DNA from: Halomonas sp. KG2
GTDB taxonomy: Bacteria > Pseudomonadota > Gammaproteobacteria > Pseudomonadales > Halomonadaceae
Assembly (NCBI GenBank): GCA_030440445.1
Contig: CP098528.1
Location: 992,001 to 1,056,000 of the forward strand
Direction: 5' to 3'
DNA: 64,000 nt
The number at the start of each line of letters is the position of its first letter. Position 1 is the first letter of the stretch. The notes below the pieces were generated by a model. That model made no database searches. It was given only the letters and a program-made list of their open reading frames with translations, and was not told the DNA's origin. A program made the translations under genes and the position numbers. Shown here piece by piece: positions 36,625 to 43,734 of this stretch.

Positions 36625-37179
36625 ATGGCGGCGGCACCCCGATCAGCCGAGCCTGTGGCTTACCATACCGGCTGTCGAAACTCCCTCGGTCAGTTATATC
36701 ACCACCATCAGCCTTGGTTGCAGCAGTTGCTCAGCCAGCGGTTGGGATGTAGTGAGTCGGCGGCGGATCTGGCGCAGGATGCGTTTGTGCGGCTGCTGAA
36801 AACGCCTCGCCATTTGGATAGTTTCGAAGGCGCCAGAGCCTATCTCAGCCGTATGGCTAAAGGGTTGTGCGTGGATCATTGGCGCCGCCAGGATATCGAG
36901 CGCGCCTGGCAGCAAGCCCTGGCGGCCAGCGCCGAGGCGCATTTGCCCTCTGCTGAACACCAGCAAATTGTCATCGAAACGCTGTGCGAAATCGACCACA
37001 TGCTGGCGCGGTTGCCCGAGAAAGTCGCTAGCGCCTTTCTGGCTTCGCAGCTACACGGTAAACCCTATCGGCAGATTGCTGAGGAGCTGGGGGTGTCCGA
37101 ACGCATGGTTAAAAAATATATGGCCCAGGCCATGCTGCAGTGTGCGTTGATCGAAGCGGGCTTCGAGGCGGGCCTCTAA
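36625..37179 (+). CDS. fecI: FecI-like ECF sigma factor, module 1
   Basis: Iron-starvation sigma factor of 184 residues. Region 2 contains ESAADLAQDAFVRLL and region 4 is the helix-turn-helix PYRQIAEELGVSERMVKKY. It is followed 1 base later by fecR, then an STN-domain receptor (38286) and a FhuD-like protein (40883). In such systems ligand binding at the receptor is relayed through FecR to free the sigma factor, which transcribes the receptor gene. The paralogue at 42130 shows the same layout. Confidence 0.92.
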   Translation: MAAAPRSAEPVAYHTGCRNSLGQLYHHHQPWLQQLLSQRLGCSESAADLAQDAFVRLLKTPRHLDSFEGARAYLSRMAKGLCVDHWRRQDIERAWQQALAASAEAHLPSAEHQQIVIETLCEIDHMLARLPEKVASAFLASQLHGKPYRQIAEELGVSERMVKKYMAQAMLQCALIEAGFEAGL

Positions 37180-37180
37180 A

Positions 37181-38191
37181 ATGGTTTCTGCGGCTAGCGC
37201 CGATGAAGCCGCCAAGCGTCGTGCGTTGGCGGAGGCCGCCGAGTGGTTTGCCGAGTGGCAAGCGGGAGAGATGTCGGCAACTGAGCGTCAACGCTGGCAG
37301 GCATGGTGGGATGCCAACGACACCCATCGCTGGGCCTGGCAACAGGTGGAAGGCGTTAGCCGCCGCTTCACTGACAATCTAGGCAAGGATGAGCGTCAAA
37401 CCGCTGACAGCGTGATTAGCCTGGCGCGACAACGGCGGCGGGGGCGTCGTCACCTGTTGGGTGGGCTGGCAAGCTTCGCGCTGGTCTCTGTACTCACCGC
37501 AGCGCTCTGGCAAAGCACACCGCTGCCACGACTAGTACAGCAGTGGGGCGCTGATTATCACACCGCCACCGGTGAAATTACCCGCATCGAATTGGAGGAT
37601 GGCACTCAGGTATGGCTAAGCAGCGCCTCGGCGTTAGATGTCGACTACGACCATCAGCGGCGCCGACTGCAACTGGTGGCGGGTGAAGTGCTGATTAAGA
37701 CCGGCAAAGACCCCGAACGCCCTTTTTACCTGGATACCCGACGCGCGCGGCTGACCCCCTTGGGCACCCACTTTAGCGTGCGCCAACGCCAAGCCGACGA
37801 ACTGCTGTCGGTGTTCGAAGGCGCGGTAGCTATTCAGACTCACGGCGATGCCAGCCAGGTGGTCGACGCTGGGCAGCAGGCCAGCTATGCCGCTAACGGC
37901 ATTGGCGAACTCAACCCCGCCGACGGCAACCGGGCCGCCTGGGCCAATGGTGTGTTGCTGGCTGAAAATATGTTGCTGAAGACCTTCGCAGCGGAGCTGA
38001 GCCAGCATCACCACGGCCGCCTAGAGGTCGACCCAGAGGTGGCGAACCTCACCCTACTTGGCGCTTTCCCGCTCGATGATTTAGAGCGCACCCTGAACAT
38101 GGTCGAGACCACACTACCGGTGAAGGTGCGCCAAATCATGCCCTGGTGGATCAAAATAGAGGCAGACGAAACAAGCTCCAGCGAGGAATAA
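37181..38191 (+). CDS. fecR: FecR-like anti-sigma / sigma regulator, module 1
   Basis: Inner-membrane signal transducer of 336 residues. A cytoplasmic N-terminal DUF4880-type segment (AEWFAEWQAGEMSATERQRW, WDANDTHRWAWQQVE) binds the sigma factor. One membrane helix lies at about residues 91-110, preceded by a cluster of arginines (RQRRRGRRHLLGG). The periplasmic FecR domain includes DYHTATGEITRIELEDG and LVAGEVLIKTG. A STN-contacting tail ends the protein. It starts 1 base after fecI. Its target receptor is probably the STN protein at 38286. Confidence 0.92.
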   Translation: MVSAASADEAAKRRALAEAAEWFAEWQAGEMSATERQRWQAWWDANDTHRWAWQQVEGVSRRFTDNLGKDERQTADSVISLARQRRRGRRHLLGGLASFALVSVLTAALWQSTPLPRLVQQWGADYHTATGEITRIELEDGTQVWLSSASALDVDYDHQRRRLQLVAGEVLIKTGKDPERPFYLDTRRARLTPLGTHFSVRQRQADELLSVFEGAVAIQTHGDASQVVDAGQQASYAANGIGELNPADGNRAAWANGVLLAENMLLKTFAAELSQHHHGRLEVDPEVANLTLLGAFPLDDLERTLNMVETTLPVKVRQIMPWWIKIEADETSSSEE

Positions 38192-38213
38192 AAAGAGAAA
38201 AAATTGGTTTTGC

Positions 38214-38238
38214 TGGTTCCCCTTTTTCGCACTGGTTC
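38214..38238 (+). promoter_or_regulatory. Candidate FecI-dependent promoter of receptor module 1
   Basis: The stretch GGTTCCCC, TTTTTCGC, ACTGGTT lies 48 to 72 bases before the receptor start at 38286. The corresponding place in module 2 (43671-43697) holds a related string, GGAGTTTCCC, GTTCG, ACTGGTT. Shared blocks in two otherwise different leaders suggest an ECF sigma promoter. No start site can be set without data. Confidence 0.4.
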
Positions 38239-38285
38239 GATTCCCCTTTATAAGCACTTAAAACGTATCTGCAAGGGGAACCAAC

Positions 38286-40742
38286 ATGCTCCAACAGCGC
38301 ACGGCACTTCGACCACTTACTGCCAAGCCCCAACCGACGCTTAACCGCCGCGCCTTGACGCTGGCGGTTCATTTTGCCACCGCTGGGCTATTAGCAGCTC
38401 CGCTGCTATCGCAGCCCGCCATCGCTCAAGTCACTCAGCAGCAAGCACGCCACTATGATATTGCCAGCGGTCCGGTTAGCACGGCAATTAACCGCTTCGC
38501 TGCCCAGGCGGGTGTGTTTATTAGTGGCGCTGGCGAGCTGGGAGAAGGGCGCCAAAGCCCTGGCCTGCAAGGTCAGTACAGCGTTAATGAAGGGCTGGAG
38601 CGGTTGTTGGATGGAACGGGTTTAACGGCAGCCCTGCAGAGGGATGGTAGTTACCGGTTGGCAGAGCAGGTAACGGATGTGTCGTTGTCGACGATGCAGG
38701 TGGAGGCTGACTGGCATAGCACTGCGGCAACAGAGAGCAGCAATTCCTTTACCACTGATCGCAGCACTATCGGTTTGAGCGAACAGGCCATCAAGGATAT
38801 TCCGCAGTCTGTCAGTGTATTGACCCGCGAAAGGCTCAACGATCAAAACTTAACCTCTCTCAAAGAGGCGATGGAGCAGACTACTGGCATTAGTGTAATG
38901 TCATACGGATCAAATCAGTATCAACTCAGATCCCGCGGCTATGATATTGATTCTCTTATGCTGGATGGAAGCCGTGTTGAAGCACCTTATGGCTCATTAG
39001 CTAATACGGGCCTCTACGACACGGCTCTCTATGATCGTGTTGAGGTTATGCGGGGACCTACGGGAATACTCACGGGTAGCGGCGAACCCAGTGGCACTGT
39101 CAACTTGGCACGCAAACGCGCCCGGCGGGATTTCGGCTTCGATATGTCGTTGTCTGCCGGCTCTTGGGACGCCTATCGAAGCACAATTGACGTCACAGGT
39201 TCGCTCAACGAGAGTGGTAGCCTACGCGGCAGAATTGTGGGGGTCTACGATGAACAAGAGTCGTTCGTCGATGAGGTTAATGCACAAAATGCTATTGGCT
39301 ACGGCACGCTGGAGTACGACTTTACCCCTGATACCACATTATCGGTCGGCGTCGCTAGACAAACAGAGGACTCCCGTCCGCATTCTGGTTTGCCCGTAGC
39401 CGGCAACGGCAACTTATTCGATGTTGACCGCTCAACCTATCTCGGTTCGTCATGGGATCGTTCGCACGCAAATGCGACACGCTATTTTGCTGATCTAAAA
39501 CACTATCTTAATAATGGCGGCTTCTTTAGTTTAAAAGCTAACCAGATCGAAACATATAGAATGAATGTCACAAGCAGTGAAGGTGCTCTAGTGCTTGATG
39601 AAGATTCAGGCGATATGTTGACACGTAATAGCTCCTGGTCTAATCGAACTAAGAGTGAATCGCTGGAGGCGAGACTAACGACTCCATTCAATCTATTCGA
39701 GGCCGAACATGCTACCACTCTGGGGGCCAGCTACAATAAGAACGACAGCTACACCCCGTATGCTTACGGAGAAGGTGACTATCTTAATCAGCATTCCCTC
39801 CAAAACATTTATTCTCCCCACGAACTGCCAGAACCGGATGAATATTCTCTTTATCCTGGATATGTCAGTTCTGACTTGAGCCAAGAGAGCCTGTATGGGC
39901 AAGTTAACTGGTCTGTCACACCACGCCTGACACTCGTTACTGGCGGACGCCTTGACTGGTATGACATCACATCAGACCTTGCTGAGGGAGATTGGGGGCG
40001 CCATAGAGCTGGCAGTGGTCGCGAATTCACTCCTTATTACGGAGCTATCTATGAAATAACCCCAAGCATTAACTTTTATACAAGCATGTCAAATATCTTT
40101 CAGCCGCAAACAGAGGTCGAATCTAGCGGTGAGATTATCGAGCCACGCACAGGAGAACAAATTGAAGCGGGTATAAAGGGTGGATCACCCGACGGCGAAC
40201 TCAATTGGCATCTTGCCGTATTCAATATTGAGGATCAGAACCGAGCCTACACAGACCCCGATAACTCTGCCTTCTCTATCCCGCTTGGAGAGACGCGCAG
40301 CCGTGGCTTTGAAGCAGAGATATCCGGCAGTCCATTACCACGTTTAGATGTAAGTGCCAGTTACGCATATACGGATACTGAGTATACACGTGATGCAAGT
40401 CTGGAGGGGTTATCGCTATCACCTGATACACCACGGCATAACTTCAAACTTTGGACACGTTATCGCTTCTCTGACGATGCCAACCAAGGATGGCGTATTG
40501 GTGCTGGTGTTAACACTGTCAGCAGTATTTATGCCGAAGATGGCACTAATCGCTGGGAGCAAGGTGGCTATACCTTACTTTCAGCTCAATTAGGTTATCG
40601 CTTCAATGAGAACTTTGATGTTAGCTTTAAGGGGAATAATCTTACTGATGAAAAATATTATTCGACGGTTCGAGCTAACACTAGACACAATTACTATGGA
40701 GATCCTCGCAACTTTACATTCAACCTAAATTATAGTTACTGA
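38286..40742 (+). CDS. TonB-dependent receptor with STN signalling domain, module 1
   Basis: Outer-membrane transducer of 818 residues. A Tat/Sec-like signal precedes an STN domain at about 54-122 (YDIASGPVSTAINRFAAQAG, then LLDGTGLTA). The plug has YDRVEVMRGPTGILTGSGEPSG, and the protein ends NLNYSY with terminal aromatic residue. GGGGAA lies 7 bases before ATG 38286. Codon and base use change inside the gene: the STN part is GC-rich, while from about 38,880 onward the barrel is clearly AT-rich, like the FhuD-like gene that follows. This suggests a hybrid made by recombination. A 9-bp hairpin follows at 40751. Ligand is probably a hydroxamate siderophore, given the FhuD-like neighbour. Confidence 0.92.
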   Translation: MLQQRTALRPLTAKPQPTLNRRALTLAVHFATAGLLAAPLLSQPAIAQVTQQQARHYDIASGPVSTAINRFAAQAGVFISGAGELGEGRQSPGLQGQYSVNEGLERLLDGTGLTAALQRDGSYRLAEQVTDVSLSTMQVEADWHSTAATESSNSFTTDRSTIGLSEQAIKDIPQSVSVLTRERLNDQNLTSLKEAMEQTTGISVMSYGSNQYQLRSRGYDIDSLMLDGSRVEAPYGSLANTGLYDTALYDRVEVMRGPTGILTGSGEPSGTVNLARKRARRDFGFDMSLSAGSWDAYRSTIDVTGSLNESGSLRGRIVGVYDEQESFVDEVNAQNAIGYGTLEYDFTPDTTLSVGVARQTEDSRPHSGLPVAGNGNLFDVDRSTYLGSSWDRSHANATRYFADLKHYLNNGGFFSLKANQIETYRMNVTSSEGALVLDEDSGDMLTRNSSWSNRTKSESLEARLTTPFNLFEAEHATTLGASYNKNDSYTPYAYGEGDYLNQHSLQNIYSPHELPEPDEYSLYPGYVSSDLSQESLYGQVNWSVTPRLTLVTGGRLDWYDITSDLAEGDWGRHRAGSGREFTPYYGAIYEITPSINFYTSMSNIFQPQTEVESSGEIIEPRTGEQIEAGIKGGSPDGELNWHLAVFNIEDQNRAYTDPDNSAFSIPLGETRSRGFEAEISGSPLPRLDVSASYAYTDTEYTRDASLEGLSLSPDTPRHNFKLWTRYRFSDDANQGWRIGAGVNTVSSIYAEDGTNRWEQGGYTLLSAQLGYRFNENFDVSFKGNNLTDEKYYSTVRANTRHNYYGDPRNFTFNLNYSY

Positions 40743-40750
40743 TTAAAAAT

Positions 40751-40777
40751 GGGAGGTTGTTAAATAGGCAACCTCCC
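40751..40777 (+). terminator. Hairpin between receptor and FhuD-like gene, module 1
   Basis: GGGAGGTTG pairs perfectly with CAACCTCCC (9 bp, loop of 9). It starts 8 bases past the receptor stop and is followed by AATGTCTTTT, a weak U-rich tract. It probably lowers transcription into the downstream binding-protein gene. The same position in module 2 has a stronger terminator. Confidence 0.6.
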
Positions 40778-40882
40778 AATGTCTTTTGTCAGAGTTGTAA
40801 TCTAATGCAATGTGTTTTCTCTTTTTTATCGAGATGAAAGGGGTGTTGCATTATTAGTGATTTTTATCAGCTGTAGCGATTG

Positions 40883-41800
40883 ATGAAAGGGAGGATCATT
40901 ATTTTTAAGTTAATAAATATTTTTCGAATGTTATGTACAACTTTAGTTGCTTTTGTGGCTTTTCCTGGTACCCACTCTATAGAAACCCAAGCAAACACAT
41001 CTTCAGCTGTCGCAGCTTTTGATCTTCCAATCGCTGAGACGCTGATTGAATTAGGCGTATCTCCTGTCATCGTTACGCAAGAGAGTTCCTTCAATTTCTG
41101 GACAGGCAATACCTACGAATCCTCTCATGTGATTGAGTCTGGGCTGCCAGGGCCGAATATGGAACTACTCCAACAAGTTTTGCCTAGCAGGGTTTTACTT
41201 GCACCTTGGCAAGCTAACCAGGATGTACAGCTTTCGTCCATTGCTCCAGTTCATGTTGTTGATAACTATCCTTATACGGTAGAAAACAATGTTTGGGACG
41301 GGCTATTAAAATTCACATATGAACTTGGTGAAGTAGCCGAACAGCAGCAGCAAGCAAATCATCTTGTCCAAGAAACTCAGGCTCGGTTGGCCAGCCTGAG
41401 AGAGCATGTCACGAAAGGCTGTACGCCTTTGCTGTTCATACAGCTACTGGATGAAAGACATATCCGTGTATTTGGCGATAATAGTTTTGTGCATGCTGTT
41501 TCTCAGCAACTGGGGCTGTGCAATGCCTGGAAAGGTGCAACTAATCAGTGGGGGTATGCCCAAGTAGGCGTTGAGAATTTATTCGATACTGAGGCCAGAT
41601 TAGTGATTATCAGATCCTATAATTCAGCTGGTCTCGAGGAGCAAATAGCTCGTACTGCTTTATGGAGTTACCTGCCCAGTGTAAGACGCGGTGATGTCAT
41701 TGTGCTTCCTAGCACTTTCTGGATCGCTGGAGGACTTCCCTCAGCCCTCCGCTTCGCCGAATCCCTCGTTGAAGCGCTGGAAACGCCCACTGCACTTTAA
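40883..41800 (+). CDS. FhuD-like ferric-hydroxamate binding protein, module 1
   Basis: Periplasmic binding protein of about 305 residues. The FhuD-type features are HIRVFGDNSFVHAVSQQLGL, then NAWKGATNQWG and GGLPSALRFAESLVEALE at the C-terminus. The start is uncertain: ATG 40883 gives a complete basic-hydrophobic signal (KGRIIIFKLINIFR...), TTG 40880 is adjacent, and ATG 40928 gives a signal with no basic residues. A strong AGGGAGG lies inside the frame at about 40888 and would best serve an ATT codon at 40901, which is curious. The gene is AT-rich, unlike the fec genes. It may deliver ferric hydroxamate to FhuB at 8158; no ATPase or permease adjoins it. Confidence 0.85.
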   Translation: MKGRIIIFKLINIFRMLCTTLVAFVAFPGTHSIETQANTSSAVAAFDLPIAETLIELGVSPVIVTQESSFNFWTGNTYESSHVIESGLPGPNMELLQQVLPSRVLLAPWQANQDVQLSSIAPVHVVDNYPYTVENNVWDGLLKFTYELGEVAEQQQQANHLVQETQARLASLREHVTKGCTPLLFIQLLDERHIRVFGDNSFVHAVSQQLGLCNAWKGATNQWGYAQVGVENLFDTEARLVIIRSYNSAGLEEQIARTALWSYLPSVRRGDVIVLPSTFWIAGGLPSALRFAESLVEALETPTAL

Positions 41801-42129
41801 CGCAATCTATTTCCCTACAGGTTTTGATATTGCTAATACGCTGGGTGTAATGGGAGCAATCACGTGTTGGCTGTGCAAGCTTTTGGTCTTTTTTGGGGCC
41901 TTTTTAGCCTAGGGGGGGAAGGCTGGCGCACAGCTAGTGTCGCGGTTATCACGAACCTGAAAAGTGCCTTCGAATCGAAGTGAAAGTCGCATCCAACCAT
42001 TAGCGCTATCTGGCGAACTCGCCAGATACATAAGCTCACAAACCCATGGCAAGGGCTTGTATCCTCCTGGGTCACTCAGTATGATGGAAATAGTTATCAT
42101 TTGCATGATTTTGAGGCCTGAAAGTAACC
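41801..42129. other. Spacer between the two fec modules
   Basis: This 329-base stretch has no convincing gene. It holds an inverted repeat at 42007-42028 (TATCTGGCG, AACT, CGCCAGATA; 9 bp stem without a U-run), a T-rich tract at about 41880-41910, and the Fur-like site at 42086 ahead of the second fecI. Short open frames here lack ribosome sites and resemble nothing I know. Confidence 0.6.
42086..42104. promoter_or_regulatory. Fur-box-like site upstream of the second fecI
   Basis: GGAAATAGTTATCATTTGC matches about 12 of 19 bases of the Fur consensus, including ATCATT. It lies 25 bases before fecI at 42130, the same place as the site before the first fecI. The parallel position supports it more than the score. 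Confidence 0.6.
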
Positions 42130-42660
42130 ATGCCGTCTGGGAAATACCCACTGCGCGAGCAGGTACATATCCTCTATTCCGACCACCACCCCTGGCTACT
42201 TGGCTGGCTGCGTAGCCGTTTGGGCTGTTCGCAGCAGGCGGCGGATTTTGCTCAGGATACTTTTGTACGCATTCTGGGGCGCAGCGATGCCGAACTCCAA
42301 ATTGAGGCTATCCGAGAGCCACGAAGTTTTCTGACGACCATCGCCAATCGGGTTCTGATTGATCATTTCCGACGCCACGCGCTGGAAAAGGCCTATTTGG
42401 AAAGCCTAGCCTTGCAGCCGGAATCGGTTGCCATTTCGCTAGAAGAGCAGGCCATCATGCTGGAAATGTTGCACGAACTGGATGCCATGCTCAGCGGCCT
42501 GGGGAGCAAAGTACGGCGAGCCTTCTTGTTATCGCAGTTACAAGGGATGCGCTACGTAGATATTGCCAATGAATTGGGTGTATCGCTCAGCTCAGTCAAA
42601 AAATACATGGCCAAGGCTACCGAGGCGTGTTTGCTCTATGAACTGGAAGCGGGGCTGTAA
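42130..42660 (+). CDS. fecI: FecI-like ECF sigma factor, module 2
   Basis: Iron-starvation sigma factor, 176 residues. Region 2 shows CSQQAADFAQDTFVRILG and region 4 MRYVDIANELGVSLSSVKKY. fecR follows 3 bases after the stop. The receptor at 43735 carries an STN domain, so this set is a complete cell-surface signalling system. It is a paralogue of the 36625 sigma factor, but the region 4 recognition helix differs (SLSSVKKY against SERMVKKY), so promoter choice may differ or overlap. Confidence 0.92.
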   Translation: MPSGKYPLREQVHILYSDHHPWLLGWLRSRLGCSQQAADFAQDTFVRILGRSDAELQIEAIREPRSFLTTIANRVLIDHFRRHALEKAYLESLALQPESVAISLEEQAIMLEMLHELDAMLSGLGSKVRRAFLLSQLQGMRYVDIANELGVSLSSVKKYMAKATEACLLYELEAGL

Positions 42661-42663
42661 CCT

Positions 42664-43647
42664 TTGGCTTCCACAGCCCCTCATGAAGTGACCCAGTCTC
42701 GGCGGGAGGCGCTGCAAGCGGCTGCGCACTGGTATGCACGCCTGTGTTCGGAAGAGGCCGGGCCAGCAGACGAACAGGCTCTGCAGCAGTGGCTAGACAG
42801 CGACCCAATACATCAGTGGGCCTGGCAGCGGGTCGACCAATTGCAGGTACGGCTTGGTCGAGTGCCGAACCACTTGGCACTGAACACACTGGAGCGTGCC
42901 GAACAGCACTTCAGTATGAGCCGGCGTAGTGTATTGAAAGGTTTGGCACTGATGCTGGGCACGGGGACTCTGGGTGTGGCCGCCTACCGCCACGCCCCCG
43001 TGGAGCTATGGTTTGCTGATCATCACACGGCCACAGGGGCAACCAAACAGCTAACGCTGGCAGATGGCTCCCGCCTGATACTCAACACCGCTTCGGCTGT
43101 GGATATCCGCTTTAATGCCAACGAGCGCTTGGTAATATTGCGCGCAGGCGAAGTCATGGTTACCACCGCTAGTGACAGTGCCGCGAATCCGCGCCCCTTC
43201 ATTGTGCAAACGCCGCAGGGCAGGGTGAGAGCCCAGGGGACGCGGTTCGCGGTGCGGATGCTGGAAGCAGAAACCCAGGTCGCTGTGTTCGAGCACAGCG
43301 TGGAAGTGACCACTCGCTCGGGAGCTCAAAACCAGTGTCTTGCCGGCCAGCAGCTTACCTTTACCGTCGACACTGCTTCCCTTCCGACAGAACTATCACC
43401 CGCGGATGACGCTTGGACACGCCAGATGTTAGTGGTGCAAAACATGCCTCTGGATGCGTTTCTTGCTGAACTGAGCCGCTACCGCACAGGCGTTTTACGC
43501 TGCGCGCCCAGCGTGGCTAATTATCGTATTACTGGCGCTTTCAGGGTAGACGACACCGATCAGGCGCTGCATGCGCTGAGTAAATCATTCCCGGTATCGG
43601 TCAATTTCCGTACGCGTTATTGGGTGACCGTGGACGAAGAAAAATAA
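42664..43647 (+). CDS. fecR: FecR-like anti-sigma / sigma regulator, module 2
   Basis: Inner-membrane sigma regulator of 327 residues, starting at a TTG codon at 42664, the only suitable start close to the fecI stop; GTG 42688 is an alternative. The cytoplasmic segment has QAAAHWYARLCSEEAGPADEQ and DPIHQWAWQRVDQL. A membrane helix at about 85-105 is preceded by MSRRSVLKGLALML, which fits the twin-arginine (Tat) motif S-R-R-x-x-L-K. The periplasmic FecR domain has DHHTATGATKQLTLADGSR and RAGEVMVTTA. Its partner is the STN receptor at 43735. FecR proteins using Tat are, to my knowledge, reported for E. coli. Confidence 0.9.
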   Translation: MASTAPHEVTQSRREALQAAAHWYARLCSEEAGPADEQALQQWLDSDPIHQWAWQRVDQLQVRLGRVPNHLALNTLERAEQHFSMSRRSVLKGLALMLGTGTLGVAAYRHAPVELWFADHHTATGATKQLTLADGSRLILNTASAVDIRFNANERLVILRAGEVMVTTASDSAANPRPFIVQTPQGRVRAQGTRFAVRMLEAETQVAVFEHSVEVTTRSGAQNQCLAGQQLTFTVDTASLPTELSPADDAWTRQMLVVQNMPLDAFLAELSRYRTGVLRCAPSVANYRITGAFRVDDTDQALHALSKSFPVSVNFRTRYWVTVDEEK

Positions 43648-43670
43648 TTTTTGCCAATGACGGTACCTTT

Positions 43671-43697
43671 GGAGTTTCCCGTTCGACTTACTGGTTA
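43671..43697 (+). promoter_or_regulatory. Candidate FecI-dependent promoter of receptor module 2
   Basis: GGAGTTTCCC, GTTCG and ACTGGTT lie 38 to 64 bases before the receptor start, parallel to the string at 38214-38238 in module 1. The two leaders share little else. The blocks are candidates for recognition by the FecI-type sigma factors. Confidence 0.4.
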
Positions 43698-43734
43698 AAG
43701 ACGCATTTTTTTGTTGCTCACCAGAGGGGAACCC

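Noticed and set aside
42007..42028. Perfect inverted repeat TATCTGGCG-AACT-CGCCAGATA as a terminator or recombination site
   Set aside because: No U-run follows on either strand and no related copies or recombinase gene are nearby, so no role could be given.
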